64,000 nucleotides of DNA from Primula veris. Its lineage: Eukaryota; Streptophyta; Magnoliopsida; Ericales; Primulaceae. Positions within the stretch are counted from its first letter, which is position 1. Every line of letters starts with the position of its first letter. A program made the position numbers and the translations under genes. Positions 48,669 through 60,626 of the stretch are shown one piece after another. Under the pieces are notes generated by a model. That model saw only the letters and a program-made list of their open reading frames with translations, was not told the origin of the DNA and made no database searches. The stretch is from contig OY821740.1 of NCBI GenBank assembly GCA_963682055.1, positions 32,442,795-32,506,794 of the forward strand. Direction: 5' to 3'.

Positions 48669-49085
48669 TTATTGCAATGTTGAGGAAAGTCCAAGTCCTT
48701 CAAACATATTTTCTTTGAGATTATAGAGCACAAAAGTGTCATAATCTACCAAATTTACTTCCCGATCATTCCCGAAACATAAGGGCAGCATGCGGTAATA
48801 AGATACCTTCATATGCCTCTTAGTCAAAGCAAAGAGCTTTCTCCAACAGAACGGATCTTTCATCGCCCAGACTATGAATTTGCCACAATCCTTTTTTTAC
48901 GGCGCAAAGGTCCCCAGCAAAAAACAATTATTTCAAAATGTCTAGCTTCGGCAAAAGTAACTCTCCAAACTTCTCCTTAATTGGATCAAAGTATACAACC
49001 AAAAGATCAGCTCTTATGTCTGCAGTTCATGTAACGATCCGATGAGGCATCATATTGACGATAATTCCTAACGTGCCATGTTGAG
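48669..49085 (-). pseudogene. F-box-associated-domain gene remnant
   Basis: The minus-strand translation resembles the C-terminal half of plant F-box/FBA proteins: LLVVYFDPIKEKFGELLLPK, then FIVWAMKDPFCWRKLFALTK, LPLCFGNDREVNLVDYD and TFVLYNLKENMFEGLGL, ending at a TAA at 48669-48671. There is at least one stop where a Trp is expected (TGA near 49030), a stop after LPKLDILK, and a frame change near 48900. The F-box itself is missing because the similarity ends at about 49085-49095, exactly where the CSLD-B segment starts. F-box proteins are substrate adaptors of SCF ubiquitin ligases; this copy is dead. Confidence 0.75.
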
Positions 49086-49095
49086 ACTTGAGAGT

Positions 49096-52000
49096 TAATT
49101 CAGGAAAAGGATACATAAAAGTATGGGTTCTTTCATTTTAGTTTTGGTTCTCATAAATTATGCTGCATTTTCTAAAAATTTTTATACATGAAAAGTTATT
49201 TGTTTCCCACGCTATCACATGCCTTTTCTAATTTCATTTGCTAGTAAGCATAAATATCGAATACAGATAGCTAGTGTTCTAGTTTTCATTTTTGTTTTCC
49301 GTTAAAATCAGGAACCATAAATAGGTTAGTATGGGTTCAAGATCACCTGTGCCCTCGAGATCACCTATCGCAAGGTCACCTATGGCTTCCAGATCGCCAC
49401 CTGCAGGGTCATTAAGCCCCGTGACAGTGACATTCGTAAAAAGAACAACCTCGGGCCGATACGTTGATTACTCAATGGACCAATCAAAATCATTTGAAAG
49501 CGGTATAGCCAGCGGTGAGTTCAATGACTACACTGTCATGGCTCCCCCGACCCCCAACAACCAGCCCATGGACACGAATATTTTCCAGAGAGTCGAGGAA
49601 CAATACGTATCTAGCTCCTTGTTCACTGGCGGGTTCAATAGCGTGACCTGGGCCCACCTCATGGACAAAGTGATTGAGTCTGAGACGACTCACCCCCAGA
49701 TGGCGGGGGCAAAAGGGTCTTCTTGTGCGGTGAGGGGTTGCGACGGAAAGGTGATGAGCGACGAGTGAGGAGATGATATCCTCCCTTGTGAATGCGATTT
49801 CAAGATATGCAGGTTTTATTGCTGGCCCACTGTGATACAATATTAGATCTTATTGATTTTGATATAAAAAAGACTTATTATGATTTTTAAGGAATAGAAA
49901 TTGTTATACAACCACATGACCTACTATGATGCAATATTAAAGCTCATCTACCTTTTTATAAGTTACCTGGCAGGCTTTGTTTGGTTTCAACTTATAAGTT
50001 TAGTTCTGTGTGCTTAAAAGTTGAATTACATTTGGTTGAGCTGCTAAAAGTCTATCCTTTTGTGAGTTTTGTCCCGAATGCACAGAAGATAAAGGTGGAC
50101 GAACATAGATGTTTTTTCCTGAAAACAAAGAAAACCAGCTAATTTACTTTAAAGCTGCATTGAAATTTTCTCTTTGAGAAAGAATGAAACTCTTCTCAAC
50201 TCAAAAATCAATATATGGTCTCTATGAGATAATTAACAACTTCTCGACAGGGACTGTTATATCGACTCTGTGAAGACCGGCAATGGGCTCTGCCCTGGGT
50301 GTAAAGAGCCTTATAAGGAGACCGATTTGGACGAGAACGCTGTGGATAGTAACAAAATGCCGCTATCTTTACTTCCAGCGGGGATCTCAAAGATGGAAAG
50401 GAGATTGTCTTTGATGAAACAGTCCAAGGGAGCACCAATGAAGAGCCAGGCAACTACGGATTTTGATCATAACCGTTGGTTGTTTGAGAGTAAGGGCACT
50501 TATGGGTACGGAAATGCAATATGGCCAAAAGACGACGTCGAAAAGGACAAAAATGATCCAGATGCGGTGCCATCGGAACTCCTTATTAAGCCATGGAAGC
50601 CACTGACTCGGAAGTTGAAGATTCCGGCTGCCGTTTTGAGCCCATATCGGTACTACCAAAATACTTCTTTCTTAAATTCTTTTCAGGTTATTAATATTAA
50701 GTGCTTGTTTGGTTTCAAATTTTGCACAGTCTTTTCTATGTATTCATGTTTGCTTATGACTTAAACCACATTTGATTGTTCGGCTAGTATCTTAAGTTTT
50801 TTGGATTTTTCCTCGTCAACAATTAGGCCTGTTAGCTGCTTAAAAGATGCAACAAATAAAGTCTTAACAAGCTAATTACTAGCTGATACATTTGTCACAT
50901 AAGCACATTTCTGGTTATTACTCAAGCTAGTATAACTAACAATTTCCCTGATCTGCTTAATTCTGGAATATGCTTATCTTCTTTCTATCTTTTCCGGTCA
51001 TTGATTTTAAGGGTCTTTGCTTTCGACTTTTGAACTTAAGAGTTTTCCATAAAAGAAAAAATCTTACAAGATGACATACATTTGCTTGTTCAGCTAATAT
51101 TCTAAGTTTAAAGGTTTTTTTTGTTGAAAAAAGAAGTTAAAAGCTGGTAGAAGTCAATTTTTTTCTCAGCATCAATTATACATGCAGTTGCTTACAAGTT
51201 GCAGAAAATCTAGCCTTAACAAACTTTCACTAGTAACAATGACTTTCAACCGGTATCTTCTAGATTGTATTGGCTATTAGATATATTCCAATTGGTTTCG
51301 CGATGCTATATCCATGTTAATAAGCCATAGCTAACGAGTTTCCTGTTTTCATACGGTGTGAGGTTTGCTAATTTCTTGAATATATGACTAATTGAATATG
51401 CATCCAAATTATTTGTACAAAGATACTTGAAACATTTACAACTTACGAGTATCGATGACTAGCAAATGTTTTTACCCTTTTTAATGCTCAGGCTCCTCAT
51501 ATTTGTCCGTATCGTCGTCTTAGGACTATTCCTCGAATGGAGAATCACAAACCCAAACGTAGACGCATATTGGCTATGGCTCATGCCCATAATCTGCGAA
51601 CTCTGGTTCGCTTTCTCGTGGTTACTCGACCAGCTCCCCAAACTCTGCCCCGTAAATCGGTCCACTGACCTAACCATCTTAAAAGAGTAGTTTGAAACCG
51701 CCGGGACCCACAACCCCACTGGAAAATCGGACCACCCATGCCTCGACATATTTGTTTCCACAGCTGACCCAGAAAAAGAACCACCACTCGTGACCGCCAA
51801 TACGATATTATCTATATTAGCAGCTGATTATCCGGTTGCGAAGCTTGCTTGTTATGTGTCGGATGATGGAGGTGCGCTTTTGACGTTTGAGGCAATGGCA
51901 GAAGCTGCGAGTTTTGCTGATTTGTGGGTCCCATTTTGTAGGAAACATGATATAGAGCCCAGAAATCCAGAGAGCTATTTTAGTCTAAAGAGAGATCCGT

Positions 52001-55000
52001 ATAAAAACAAGGTGAGGCCGGAGGAAATAAGCGGTGATACGATATTTTGCTCCTTTTGCAAATATATACCTCAGACTTTTGTTTAAAAGCTTAAAATCTG
52101 GGTAGCATATGGTTGAACAAATTATAAACCAAATTTACTAAATAAGGTAGAAGTGTTACATTTGGCTTAAAATTTGAGCTTTTCTGGTTTTACGGTCTGA
52201 AAAGACTACAACTTCAAGCTTCAGGCTGTATGTATCCAGAGTTTTACTTTACCTCAACAACCTCATATTGACAAGAAAAAGTAAAAAAAAAAAAACATAA
52301 CTTCATAATCAAGTTTAGCACTTATAAGTCCCTCCACTCCCCACCTATACTAACAAAAATTATTTGGGTTCTTCCGCGGTGGGGGCGAATTTCATGACAA
52401 ATGGAGGTTGTTATCTCCCGTTTTGGAAAACAAACAACAAAACAATTCATTTTCAGGATGCTATTCACTCTTCTAGTTTCATCATTTTTTATCCTTGACC
52501 CCAACATATTAACAAAAATAGAAGTACCTTATTTCACCAGGTAAGGACTGATTTTGTGAAGGATCGGAGACGGGTCAAGCGGGAGTACGACGAGTTCAAG
52601 GTCCGTATCAACGGGCTTCCTGAAGCCATTAGGCGTCGTTCTGATGCGTACAACGTGTGGGAAGAATCAAAGCCATGAAGAGTCAGAGGGAAAAAGGCGA
52701 CGATGGGTTGATGGAGCAGATAAAGATTGCCAAGGCAACTTGGATGGCTGACGGGACGCACTGGCCTGGTACGTGGACTTCTCCCGGTTCCGAGCATTCA
52801 AAGGGTGATCATGCTGGAATCATTCAGGTATAACCATTGTTCCATCTAGTTTTGAAACTTTTATGTCACAAAACTGACCTTGAAGCTGGCTAAACATGTA
52901 TGCAATGGGCTTGTTTGGTAAAATTACCTATTGTACTTCTTACATATAAGAAACAAATAAATATGTTTGTAGTACGAACTAGTTTCACTACTGCTCATTT
53001 ATTTTTGCAGTTTACCAAACTGGCCTATGAATACCTTTAAGTATATAATAGATATTTTTTCTAGCTTCATCATATAATTACACTTTTGTACCTATAAAAT
53101 GGAACCAAACAAGTACTACAGCTTATAATGAGAAAGAAAACGAAGAAGAAACTGTGATTAAAATCTAATTACCCATACCAAACAATCCATGAATTCGAAT
53201 ACTTCGAAAATGGTCCATGGATAACACTTCTAGTTTACAATCCTGAGCTAGTGGCTATTTGATAAATGTTAGGTAATGTTGAAACCACCTAGCGACGAGC
53301 CACCAAACGCGACGACACCAGAATCCAACCCCATCGACCTGACTGAAGCTGATATCCGTCTCCCAATGCTGGTCTACGTGTCACGCGAGAAACGCTCTGG
53401 GTATGACCACAACAAAAAGGCCGGAGCAATGAACGCTTTAGTCCGAACCTCGGCCATAATGTCTAATGGCGCCTTCATCGTAAACCTTGATTTTGACCAC
53501 TACATATATAACTCTCAAGCGTTACGCGAGGGCATGTGTTTTATGATGGACCGAGGGGGTGATCGACTTTGTTATATTCAGTTCCCACAGAGGTTTGAGG
53601 GGATTGATCCTTCAGACCGTTATGCTAACCATAACACAGTATTTTTCGATGTAAATATGCGGGCCTTGGATGGGCTTCAGGGCCCAGTCTACGTCGGTAC
53701 AGGTTAGCGTCTTGTTACTAATTCCATGAATTTTTTTAACTCTGTTCTTTAATACCGCTAATTTCGTAAGGACTGTATCAATATATAGTGTGAAACCGTA
53801 GTTAAAGCATTGTGTGCAAGAACTTCACTTAAGACTTAAGATTAAGGATCGGCATTTAAAGCTTAAGTTTTGCTAAATATGCTTTACAATTCATGTTTTT
53901 GTCTTTTGGGTATGGCAGAAAAATATCAAACATTAAGCTTTGTATATTTGGGAGTGCAAAAAGCACACATCAAGGCATAAGTAAGGCTTATTTTGCATTC
54001 CAATACAAAACGTAACGATTCCTTTTGCCAGTAAAAGCGAGCTTCAAAGTACTTTGAAGTGAATATTCTTGAAACAGATATTTATAATATTCTTCAACAG
54101 GTTGCCTTTTCCGGAGGTTTGCTTTGTATGGATTCGACCCTCCCCGATCAAAAGAGTACCAGTCTAATTCCTGCTGCGGTCCTCGTCGTAAAAAACCCAC
54201 AAAGCTCCACTCTTCCGAAGAGAGCCAATCCCTTCAAACAGGAGACTTAAGCGGCGAAATGAACATTTCCCAATTTCCCAAAAAATTCGGAAATTCCAAC
54301 ATTCTCGTCGATTCTATTCCTGTAGCAGAATTCCAAGGTCGTCCCCTTGCAGACCACCCAGCTGTTAAAAACAGACGACCACCAGGCGCCTTAACCCTCC
54401 CCCGTGACCTACTCGATGCATCCACTGTGGCCGAGGCTTATTAGTGTAGTTTCATGCTGGTATGAGGATAAAACCGAGTGGGGCACTCGTGTTGGGTGGA
54501 TTTACGAGTCTGTTACTGAAGACGTATTGACGGGTTTTCGAATGCACAACCGAGGGTGGAAATCGGTGTATTGTGTCACTAAAAGTGATGCTTTTCGTGG
54601 GATCGCCCCGATTAATCTCACCGATAGGCTTCACCAAGTCCTCTGCTGGGAACGGGGTCGGTGGAAATATTTTTTTCACGTAATAACGCCATTTTAGCAA
54701 GCCCGAAAATGAAAATTTTGCAAAGGATCGCTTATCTGAATGTTGGTATATATCCGTTCACATCGATTTTCCTCATCGTCTATTGTTTCCTACCTGTACT
54801 TTCGCTCTTTTCCGGACAGTTCATCGTTCAATCTCTTGATGTTACATTTCTCGCCTATCTACTGGCGATCACCAGAACACTTTGTTTGCTCGCCATCTTG
54901 GAAATCAAATGGTCGGGAATTAATCTAGAAGACTGGTAGCGAAACGAGCAGTTTTGGTTAATCGGTGGAACAAGCCCTCATTTAGCTGCTGTTTTACAAG

Positions 55001-56153
55001 GCTTATTAAAGGTTATTGCGGGGATAGAAATCTCGTTTACGTTGACTTCAAAAGCTTCTGGAGATGAAGACGATGAATTCGCGAATCTTTATGTTATAAA
55101 ATGGACTTCTCTGATGATTCCACCTATCGTGATCATGATGACGAACTTGATTGCAATAGCGGTTGGGATTAGTCGAACGATATATAGTAGAGTACCTCAA
55201 TGGAGCCGATTACTAGGAGGGGTGTTTTTTAGCTTTTGGGTTTTGGCTCATTTATACCCTTTTGCAAAAGGCCTTATGGGGAGAAGAGGACGAACACCTA
55301 CGACAGTGTTCGTTTGGTCGGGACTTATTGCTATCACTGTTTCGCTTCTCTGGGTCGCGATTAACCCTCCCGACGGAGCTTCTGGAATTGGAGGAAGCTT
55401 CAAGTTTCCATGGTAAATTTCATTTGTTTTTCGTATACTTAACTAACGGTGACCGGTATTCCAAATTCTGCTTCATTTTTTCCTCCTCTAGCAATTATAG
55501 AGGATCTTGCAAGTGTGTTGTATATGTTGGGAATGTTATTATACGATTATTTGGAGATGCCGACGTTGAATATAGATATTTGTTGTAATTTGTAAACAGT
55601 TTTCAATTGTAAACTGGATGCATTGCAGAGCAAATTTATTTTGTTGTATTTGTATGTGGCATTAGCTTGACACAGTAACATACCAATATTCGTTTGTGAC
55701 TTACAAAACACGCGAAGCAAATATTGATGTTCTTCGAACTCGGATTGCTAAGAAAACAAAATATCTTATTCGAATTCGAGTTTTAATCGACTCAAAAACT
55801 GGAAACTGGCACTTTGTCTGGCTTCAGCTTTTGGAGAGAAAAAGGATCTTACAGTAATTGAGACCAAGAATGAAGCAATATCGGCTTCAAAGCTGATCAA
55901 CCAGGAACTGTGCGCGTCAAAACAAGTGATTATAATCACGTGTGACCCCCAGAGTACACCATTATGGTACCTTCTTGCTCTAACAATACCTGTTTAGCCT
56001 TAATCCTGAACAAATATGATCCATCTCGGGAATGAGTTAAACCGGGATACCATACATTTTTTAGTAGACTCTTAAGAAATGCAGAAACAATTTGGAACTT
56101 ACTTGAAAGAAATAGCGAACAAAAGGAAACGAATGGAGGGAGCATTAAGTAAC
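49096..56153 (+). repeat. Segmental duplication, CSLD unit copy B
   Basis: Counterpart of 36445-43508. The left junction falls inside the F-box remnant. The right junction is AGTAAC followed by unrelated A-rich sequence, where copy A continues into F-box flank. Confidence 0.95.
49331..55416 (+). pseudogene. CSLD copy B, decayed
   Basis: The exon positions correspond one-to-one to CSLD-A: 49331-49812, 50251-50649, 51492-52011, 52541-52827, 53273-53702, 54101-55416. All splice sites are still present. Lesions relative to copy A: AGA to TGA in exon 1 (49766-49768); AAG to TAG in exon 3 (51688-51690); loss of one A in exon 4 (about 52665); one-base insertion in exon 6 (about 54439); one-base loss at about 54650; TGG to TAG (54937-54939). 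Catalytic positions are also hit: DCD is DFD (about 53490) and QVLRW reads QVLCW before the frameshift. The exon 1 stop alone truncates the protein within the RING-like region. Only about 235 bases of 5' flank were copied, so promoter loss may have preceded decay. Transcripts, if any, would be non-coding. Confidence 0.93.
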
Positions 56154-57806
56154 AAAAAAAACAGATTTTTTGCTTTTTAGAAAAGTGAAGTATCTATTGG
56201 ATAAAACCCAAAACAGTCCCAACGGTTAAAAAAAAAGATCCAAGAGGATTTTTGGGTTACAAATACACATTAATCTTTCTCCCAAAAACACAAATGATAT
56301 ACACAACAGTGTATAAGATCAACCAATCACCATCCCTCAATCTCTTTTTATCTTACACACTTAAAATCATCATTTTGAAAAAAACTCGAAAAGAGGGGAA
56401 TTGAAGAGAAAGCAATTCAAGCTCAAATAAAGATCAAACATCGTCAAATCTCACAAAATAGCTTATTTAGAAGCAATTAAATTGTGGGCGTTGTTTTATT
56501 TTCAATAAATTCGTAAAGAACACATTATAAGCTCATTTGTGAGTGAGTGTTTGGGTAGAAGCTTTTAAGCCAAAATATTAGTTAAAATTTCTAGGTTAAA
56601 CACGTGATTACTCGTAGATTGAGTGGGAGTCATTGGCTCGTAAACATGTTCGTTTGCACTTGTATAAAACGTTATATTTATATATATATTTATAATTTGT
56701 GTATGTTTCACATATTTTTTTGTATTTTATATATACGTTTAAGCATGTATATTTAACTATTTGTTAATAGAAATGTTAAAAATATAAATTTATAAATTTT
56801 TTCGAGTTAAATTCATATATTTTATAAAATTTGGGACTGAAATGTAATTTAAACTTAACTTTCGTCAAATTAAATTGACGAAGGTCCACAATTTAGGAAA
56901 AAATATATAGTTCGGTACCTCAATTGTTAATGCCAGTAGTTTGGTTCCCATTTTGTTAATGTATGATAGTTTGGATCAATAAACCATCTTTTTTCCTTTA
57001 AACTTACTCAACATGTTTTTGGGTATTATAGAATATATTTAAGCGAATGTTACAGAATTTGTCCACCATAATCATTTACTGTTTCGGTTGTAGATGAGGT
57101 TGCAACTGAATTTACAACTTAAATTTAATTGTTACACAATGCATACCTGTATATTAAGAGTTTATCGAAAGAATAATGTCGGAATTAGAACCTAACACTG
57201 ACCACATTAACTGTATTTTGTTTGTGAAGTAACAGGAAGTTCTTGAAGAAAAGATGAGATTCTTGAAAATAAGACGAGATAAGAACTGCCCTACACCTGT
57301 TATCAATTTATCCCCCTTCTAAGATCTCTTGGAAATTGTTAGCCGCCCCCAATGGACGCCACAGGCCAATCAATAGTATTCTTGAATATCAAATGAGATA
57401 AGAACGGCCCTACACCTGTTGCCATTTTATGCCCCATTCTAAGATCTTTTGGAAATTGTTAGCCGCCCCAATGGCCTCCTAAGGGCAATCACTAGTATTT
57501 TTTTTAAGATGGTCCTATATTTTGTCTGTGAAGAAACAATACGCTATAAAATAATATTTGAATAAGAGTCAAAAACTGTTACAAGACTGTAATTAATTTA
57601 AAAATCTGTCACAAATCTATAGTAAATTGACTAAAACGACACAAATCCGTTACAAAAACCATCGCTAATAAGCTCGTAACAAAAAATACCGTCACTAATA
57701 CCGTCGTAATTTGGATATTTTTTTGCAATGGGAAATTATTGAATATAAAATGAGATAATAATGCCTCTACACAGGTTGTCATTTATCCAAGCATAGTCTT
57801 TTTCAA
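56154..57806. other. Spacer B: unrelated insertion then repeated Gnk2-promoter fragments
   Basis: 56154-57200 replaces the F-box flank seen after copy A and has no gene. Its middle (56280-56660) has an LTR-like composition. From about 57230 to 57510, two copies of the CTTGGAAATTGTTAGCCGCC promoter motif appear (about 57327 and 57447), matching spacer A in order and spacing. 57540-57800 matches the 45640-45840 type sequence (CGTCACTAATACCGTCG). Confidence 0.5.
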
Positions 57807-58469
57807 GGATGCAAATTAATTTTGTGAGGACCTCTTTAAATTTCAAATCGACGTCACATATTATTTTTATTTATTTTTTGAATTCATTTCACTCAATTTT
57901 ATTACAAAATAAATAAATCTAACACCATTTCATTACATCTCATTACACTTTATTTATCTACAAAATAAATAAATTTATCCACTCTATCACACTATTAATT
58001 AATACATTCATCTGCTTTTTTTTCCACTCAAACTAAATACAAAATTAAAATATTTTATAATCATAATATTATATCAAGTTAAAAGTGGGTAGGTATAGGT
58101 GTAATAAAATAATAACGTGTGAGGTTTTTGGGCACAATTTAATTATTTACTCAGAAGTAACAAAATTAATAAATAAAAAAGTGCAAAATATAAATTACTT
58201 GAAAGTGTTAACTTGATATAATATTATGATTATAAAATATTTTAATTTTGTATTTAGTTTGAGTGGAAAAAAAAACAGATGAATGTATTAATTAATAGTG
58301 TGATAGAGTGGGTAAGTTTATTTATTTTGTAGATAAATAAAGTGTAATGAGATGTAATGAAGTGGTGTTAAATTTATTTATTTTATAATAAAATTGAGTA
58401 TAATGAATTAAAAAATAAATAAAAATAATACATGAGGTGGTACATGTTCTCAAAAATTAATTTGCATCC
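57807..58469. mobile_element. Foldback / long-TIR element, 663 bp
   Basis: The left arm 57807-58080 and right arm 58210-58469 are inverted complements over about 260-274 bases with high identity. Both outer ends read GGATGCAAATTAATTTT, and both inner ends contain ATCAAGTTAA. A loop of about 130 bases separates them. No open frame is present. A target duplication could not be fixed with confidence. The class is foldback or Mutator/hAT-derived MITE. It is absent from the Gnk2-A side, so it inserted after or during divergence of the units. Confidence 0.85.
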
Positions 58470-58689
58470 TCGCTAAAAGATTCCACCGTAAAATAATATG
58501 TTTTATTTTGGCAACTGACACTAGAAGTGAGATTCTCAATCAATTAAATTGCATACGTAACAAAAATCCCCACACATGTCGTCATTTATCCCCCTTTGAA
58601 ATATCTCTTGGAAATTGTTAGCCACCCCAATGGACTCCAAAAGACAATCATTAATATTCTTTTTTAAATTGGAGGAAAAATCTCAAACC

Positions 58690-58698
58690 TATATATAG
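58690..58698 (+). promoter_or_regulatory. TATA box of Gnk2-B
   Basis: TATATATAG, 80 bases before the ATG, identical in sequence and context to the Gnk2-A promoter. Confidence 0.75.
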
Positions 58699-58769
58699 TA
58701 GGTACCAACTCAGAGTTGTCATCAGTACAAAATCATCAGTTAAAACTTTTAAATACTACTAGATCTCAA

Positions 58770-59135
58770 ATGGCTTTTCGCATGCAAAATACACTGGTTC
58801 TTTCATTTTTCCTCATAGCCTTGGTTTTAACTCCAACTAGTGCCAAAATTTGTAATGGCTCAAGTAACTCCAAAATTGGAGGTGTCAAACGACCACTTCT
58901 CAATGACTTGATCAATGACGCAGTAGCAAATGGTAACCATGTCTCAAAGTTCTCAAGGACCGGAAATGGTATCACTCTTTACGGCTTTGCTGCTTGTGAT
59001 AATGGTTCTTCACCCGATAACTGTAGAAATTGCCTCAACTCTGCTAGAGGTGACCTAAACAGTTGCGGCAACGCAGTGGGAGCGCAAACTAGTATTGCCG
59101 GTTGCACCATGAGGTACGAATCTTACTACTTTTAG
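58770..59135 (+). CDS. Secreted Gnk2-domain (DUF26) antifungal-like protein, copy B
   Basis: Single exon, 121 residues, identical in protein sequence to the product of 46571-46936: signal peptide 1-25, one six-cysteine Gnk2 domain with C-X8-C-X2-C, Asn29 and Glu117 kept and Gln106 in place of the mannose-binding Arg. The proximal promoter and 3' flank are also near identical. Upstream it differs: the foldback element ends 300 bases before the ATG, which may alter expression relative to copy A (inference). Downstream, a copia element starts about 1.27 kb after the stop. Confidence 0.93.
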   Translation: MAFRMQNTLVLSFFLIALVLTPTSAKICNGSSNSKIGGVKRPLLNDLINDAVANGNHVSKFSRTGNGITLYGFAACDNGSSPDNCRNCLNSARGDLNSCGNAVGAQTSIAGCTMRYESYYF

Positions 59136-59942
59136 TAATATGGCGATCCAAAAACAAATGTTTGCTGGTACTGATGAAAAGGGTTGATACATTGTCCCAA
59201 TGCTCGTCTTTTGTTGTTGTTGTCGTGTCTTTGTTTTCTCAGCTTGTTTCTCACGTACTTGAGAACAACCAATAATGTACTGTAATAAAATAATTGGAAA
59301 CTCTGAAGTGTGATTGTTTTGGAGTTAATGTATGATATGTATCCGAAATAAGGGTGGTGATGTATCAACTCAAGTAATGAAAATTGTTTTGGTGTTGTCA
59401 TTGTTGATTATGTTATTTTATTTGAGTTTCACTTGTTATTTGTTCTCCATGTTGTAACTTGTAAGCGTGTCAACTTTACACCGCACTATTCTATTTTCTT
59501 TAACAATCGAAGTTGGTAACAGCTATATACGTACTGTACATATTACATTGTAGAGGGTAAGATTCAAGAAGTTCTTTGGATTTATTATTGTGTTTACTTG
59601 TCAAATAATTGTTATTATTCAAAATACAATCTATAACTAAAGCACAAAAGAATGTTAGTGTAAAAAAATATAGTTAAAGCTAATACCTATATTAGTTTGT
59701 GACTTATAAAACATGCGAAGCAAATAATGTTGTTCTTCGATCTCGAATTGCTAAGAAAACAAAATATCTTATTTGAATTCGAGTTCTAATTGTCTCAAAA
59801 ACTGGAAACTATTACTTTGGCTGGTCTGGCTTCAGTTTTTGGAGAGAATAAGCATCTTGCTTGAGACCAAGAATGAATCAACATCGGCTTCAAAGCTGAT
59901 CAACCAGGTAATGTGTGTGTCAAAGCAAGTGATAACAATCAT

Positions 59943-60390
59943 TGTTTTAAACATCACGCTATGTTGCGCTAAAGTTTGAAAAAAAAACGCTATGATAAAC
60001 CGTTATTCGGATGAAAAAGCGCTAAATGCGCGCTATAGGGACTAATAGCGCAAATAGCGTAGTGTGTAGCGTAAATAGCGGGTGCAGTCTATTTTTTTTT
60101 TTTTTTTTTGCAGTCAAAATTTTAATGAAATTATTAGAGTATAAAGGGAATTGAACTTCAAAACTATTGCAAACAAAGTAAATGCTCTACCATCTTAATT
60201 AAAATCACTTTATGATTATTAGTTACAAATTTATATATATATTTAGTTAATTTTAATTAGATGTTCTGAATTTAGTGATATATTTAGGCAAAAAAATATT
60301 ACACCGCAAAGCGCTATGTAACAATGTTATTTACGTTTTTAACGCTTCTCTCGAAAAAACGCTACGTTAGCGATAACGTTATTTAAAACA
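59943..60390. mobile_element. Non-autonomous element in the 3' flank of Gnk2-B
   Basis: The same element as at 47754-48200, duplicated along with the unit, including the tRNA-like stretch and poly-A run on the minus strand. It differs at a few bases only (for example GCTGCG/GCTACG near the right end). Confidence 0.6.
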
Positions 60391-60407
60391 TAGAGTACAA
60401 TTGGGTG

Positions 60408-60616
60408 TGACATATTAGCTCACATATATATATGTATATAGATATAGAGAGAGAATATAGAGAGGGACAACAAGAGTGTCTTTATTAATCAGAATGAATG
60501 AATATAAAGAGACCCTAACCTTCTTTATATACTAGAGGTTAGGGTTATACAAGATAGAAAGGCCAACTTAGGCCCACTATGAGTAAGGCCCAATAGTCCA
60601 ATAATATCTTACAACA
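60408..60616 (-). mobile_element. 3' LTR of a Ty1/copia element
   Basis: On the minus strand the LTR reads TGTTGTAAGATATTATTGGA at its start and ends ATATGTCA: 209 bases with TG...CA termini. It directly follows a polypurine tract. Comparison with the uninterrupted Gnk2-A flank (48205-48230, TTGGGTGTGTCTTACC) places the insertion at about 60407. The partner LTR and the second target duplication lie outside the window. Confidence 0.8.
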
Positions 60617-60626
60617 CTCCCCCTTT
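60617..60626 (-). other. Polypurine tract of the copia element
   Basis: AAAGGGGGAG on the minus strand, immediately 5' of the LTR start TGTTG. This is the expected primer site for plus-strand synthesis. Confidence 0.8.

Larger units (their letters stand above)
58496..60409 (+). repeat. Segmental duplication, Gnk2 unit copy B
   Basis: Near-identical counterpart of 46298-48219. The match ends exactly where the LTR at 60408 begins, so the retrotransposon interrupts the original flank rather than the duplication ending there. Confidence 0.95.
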
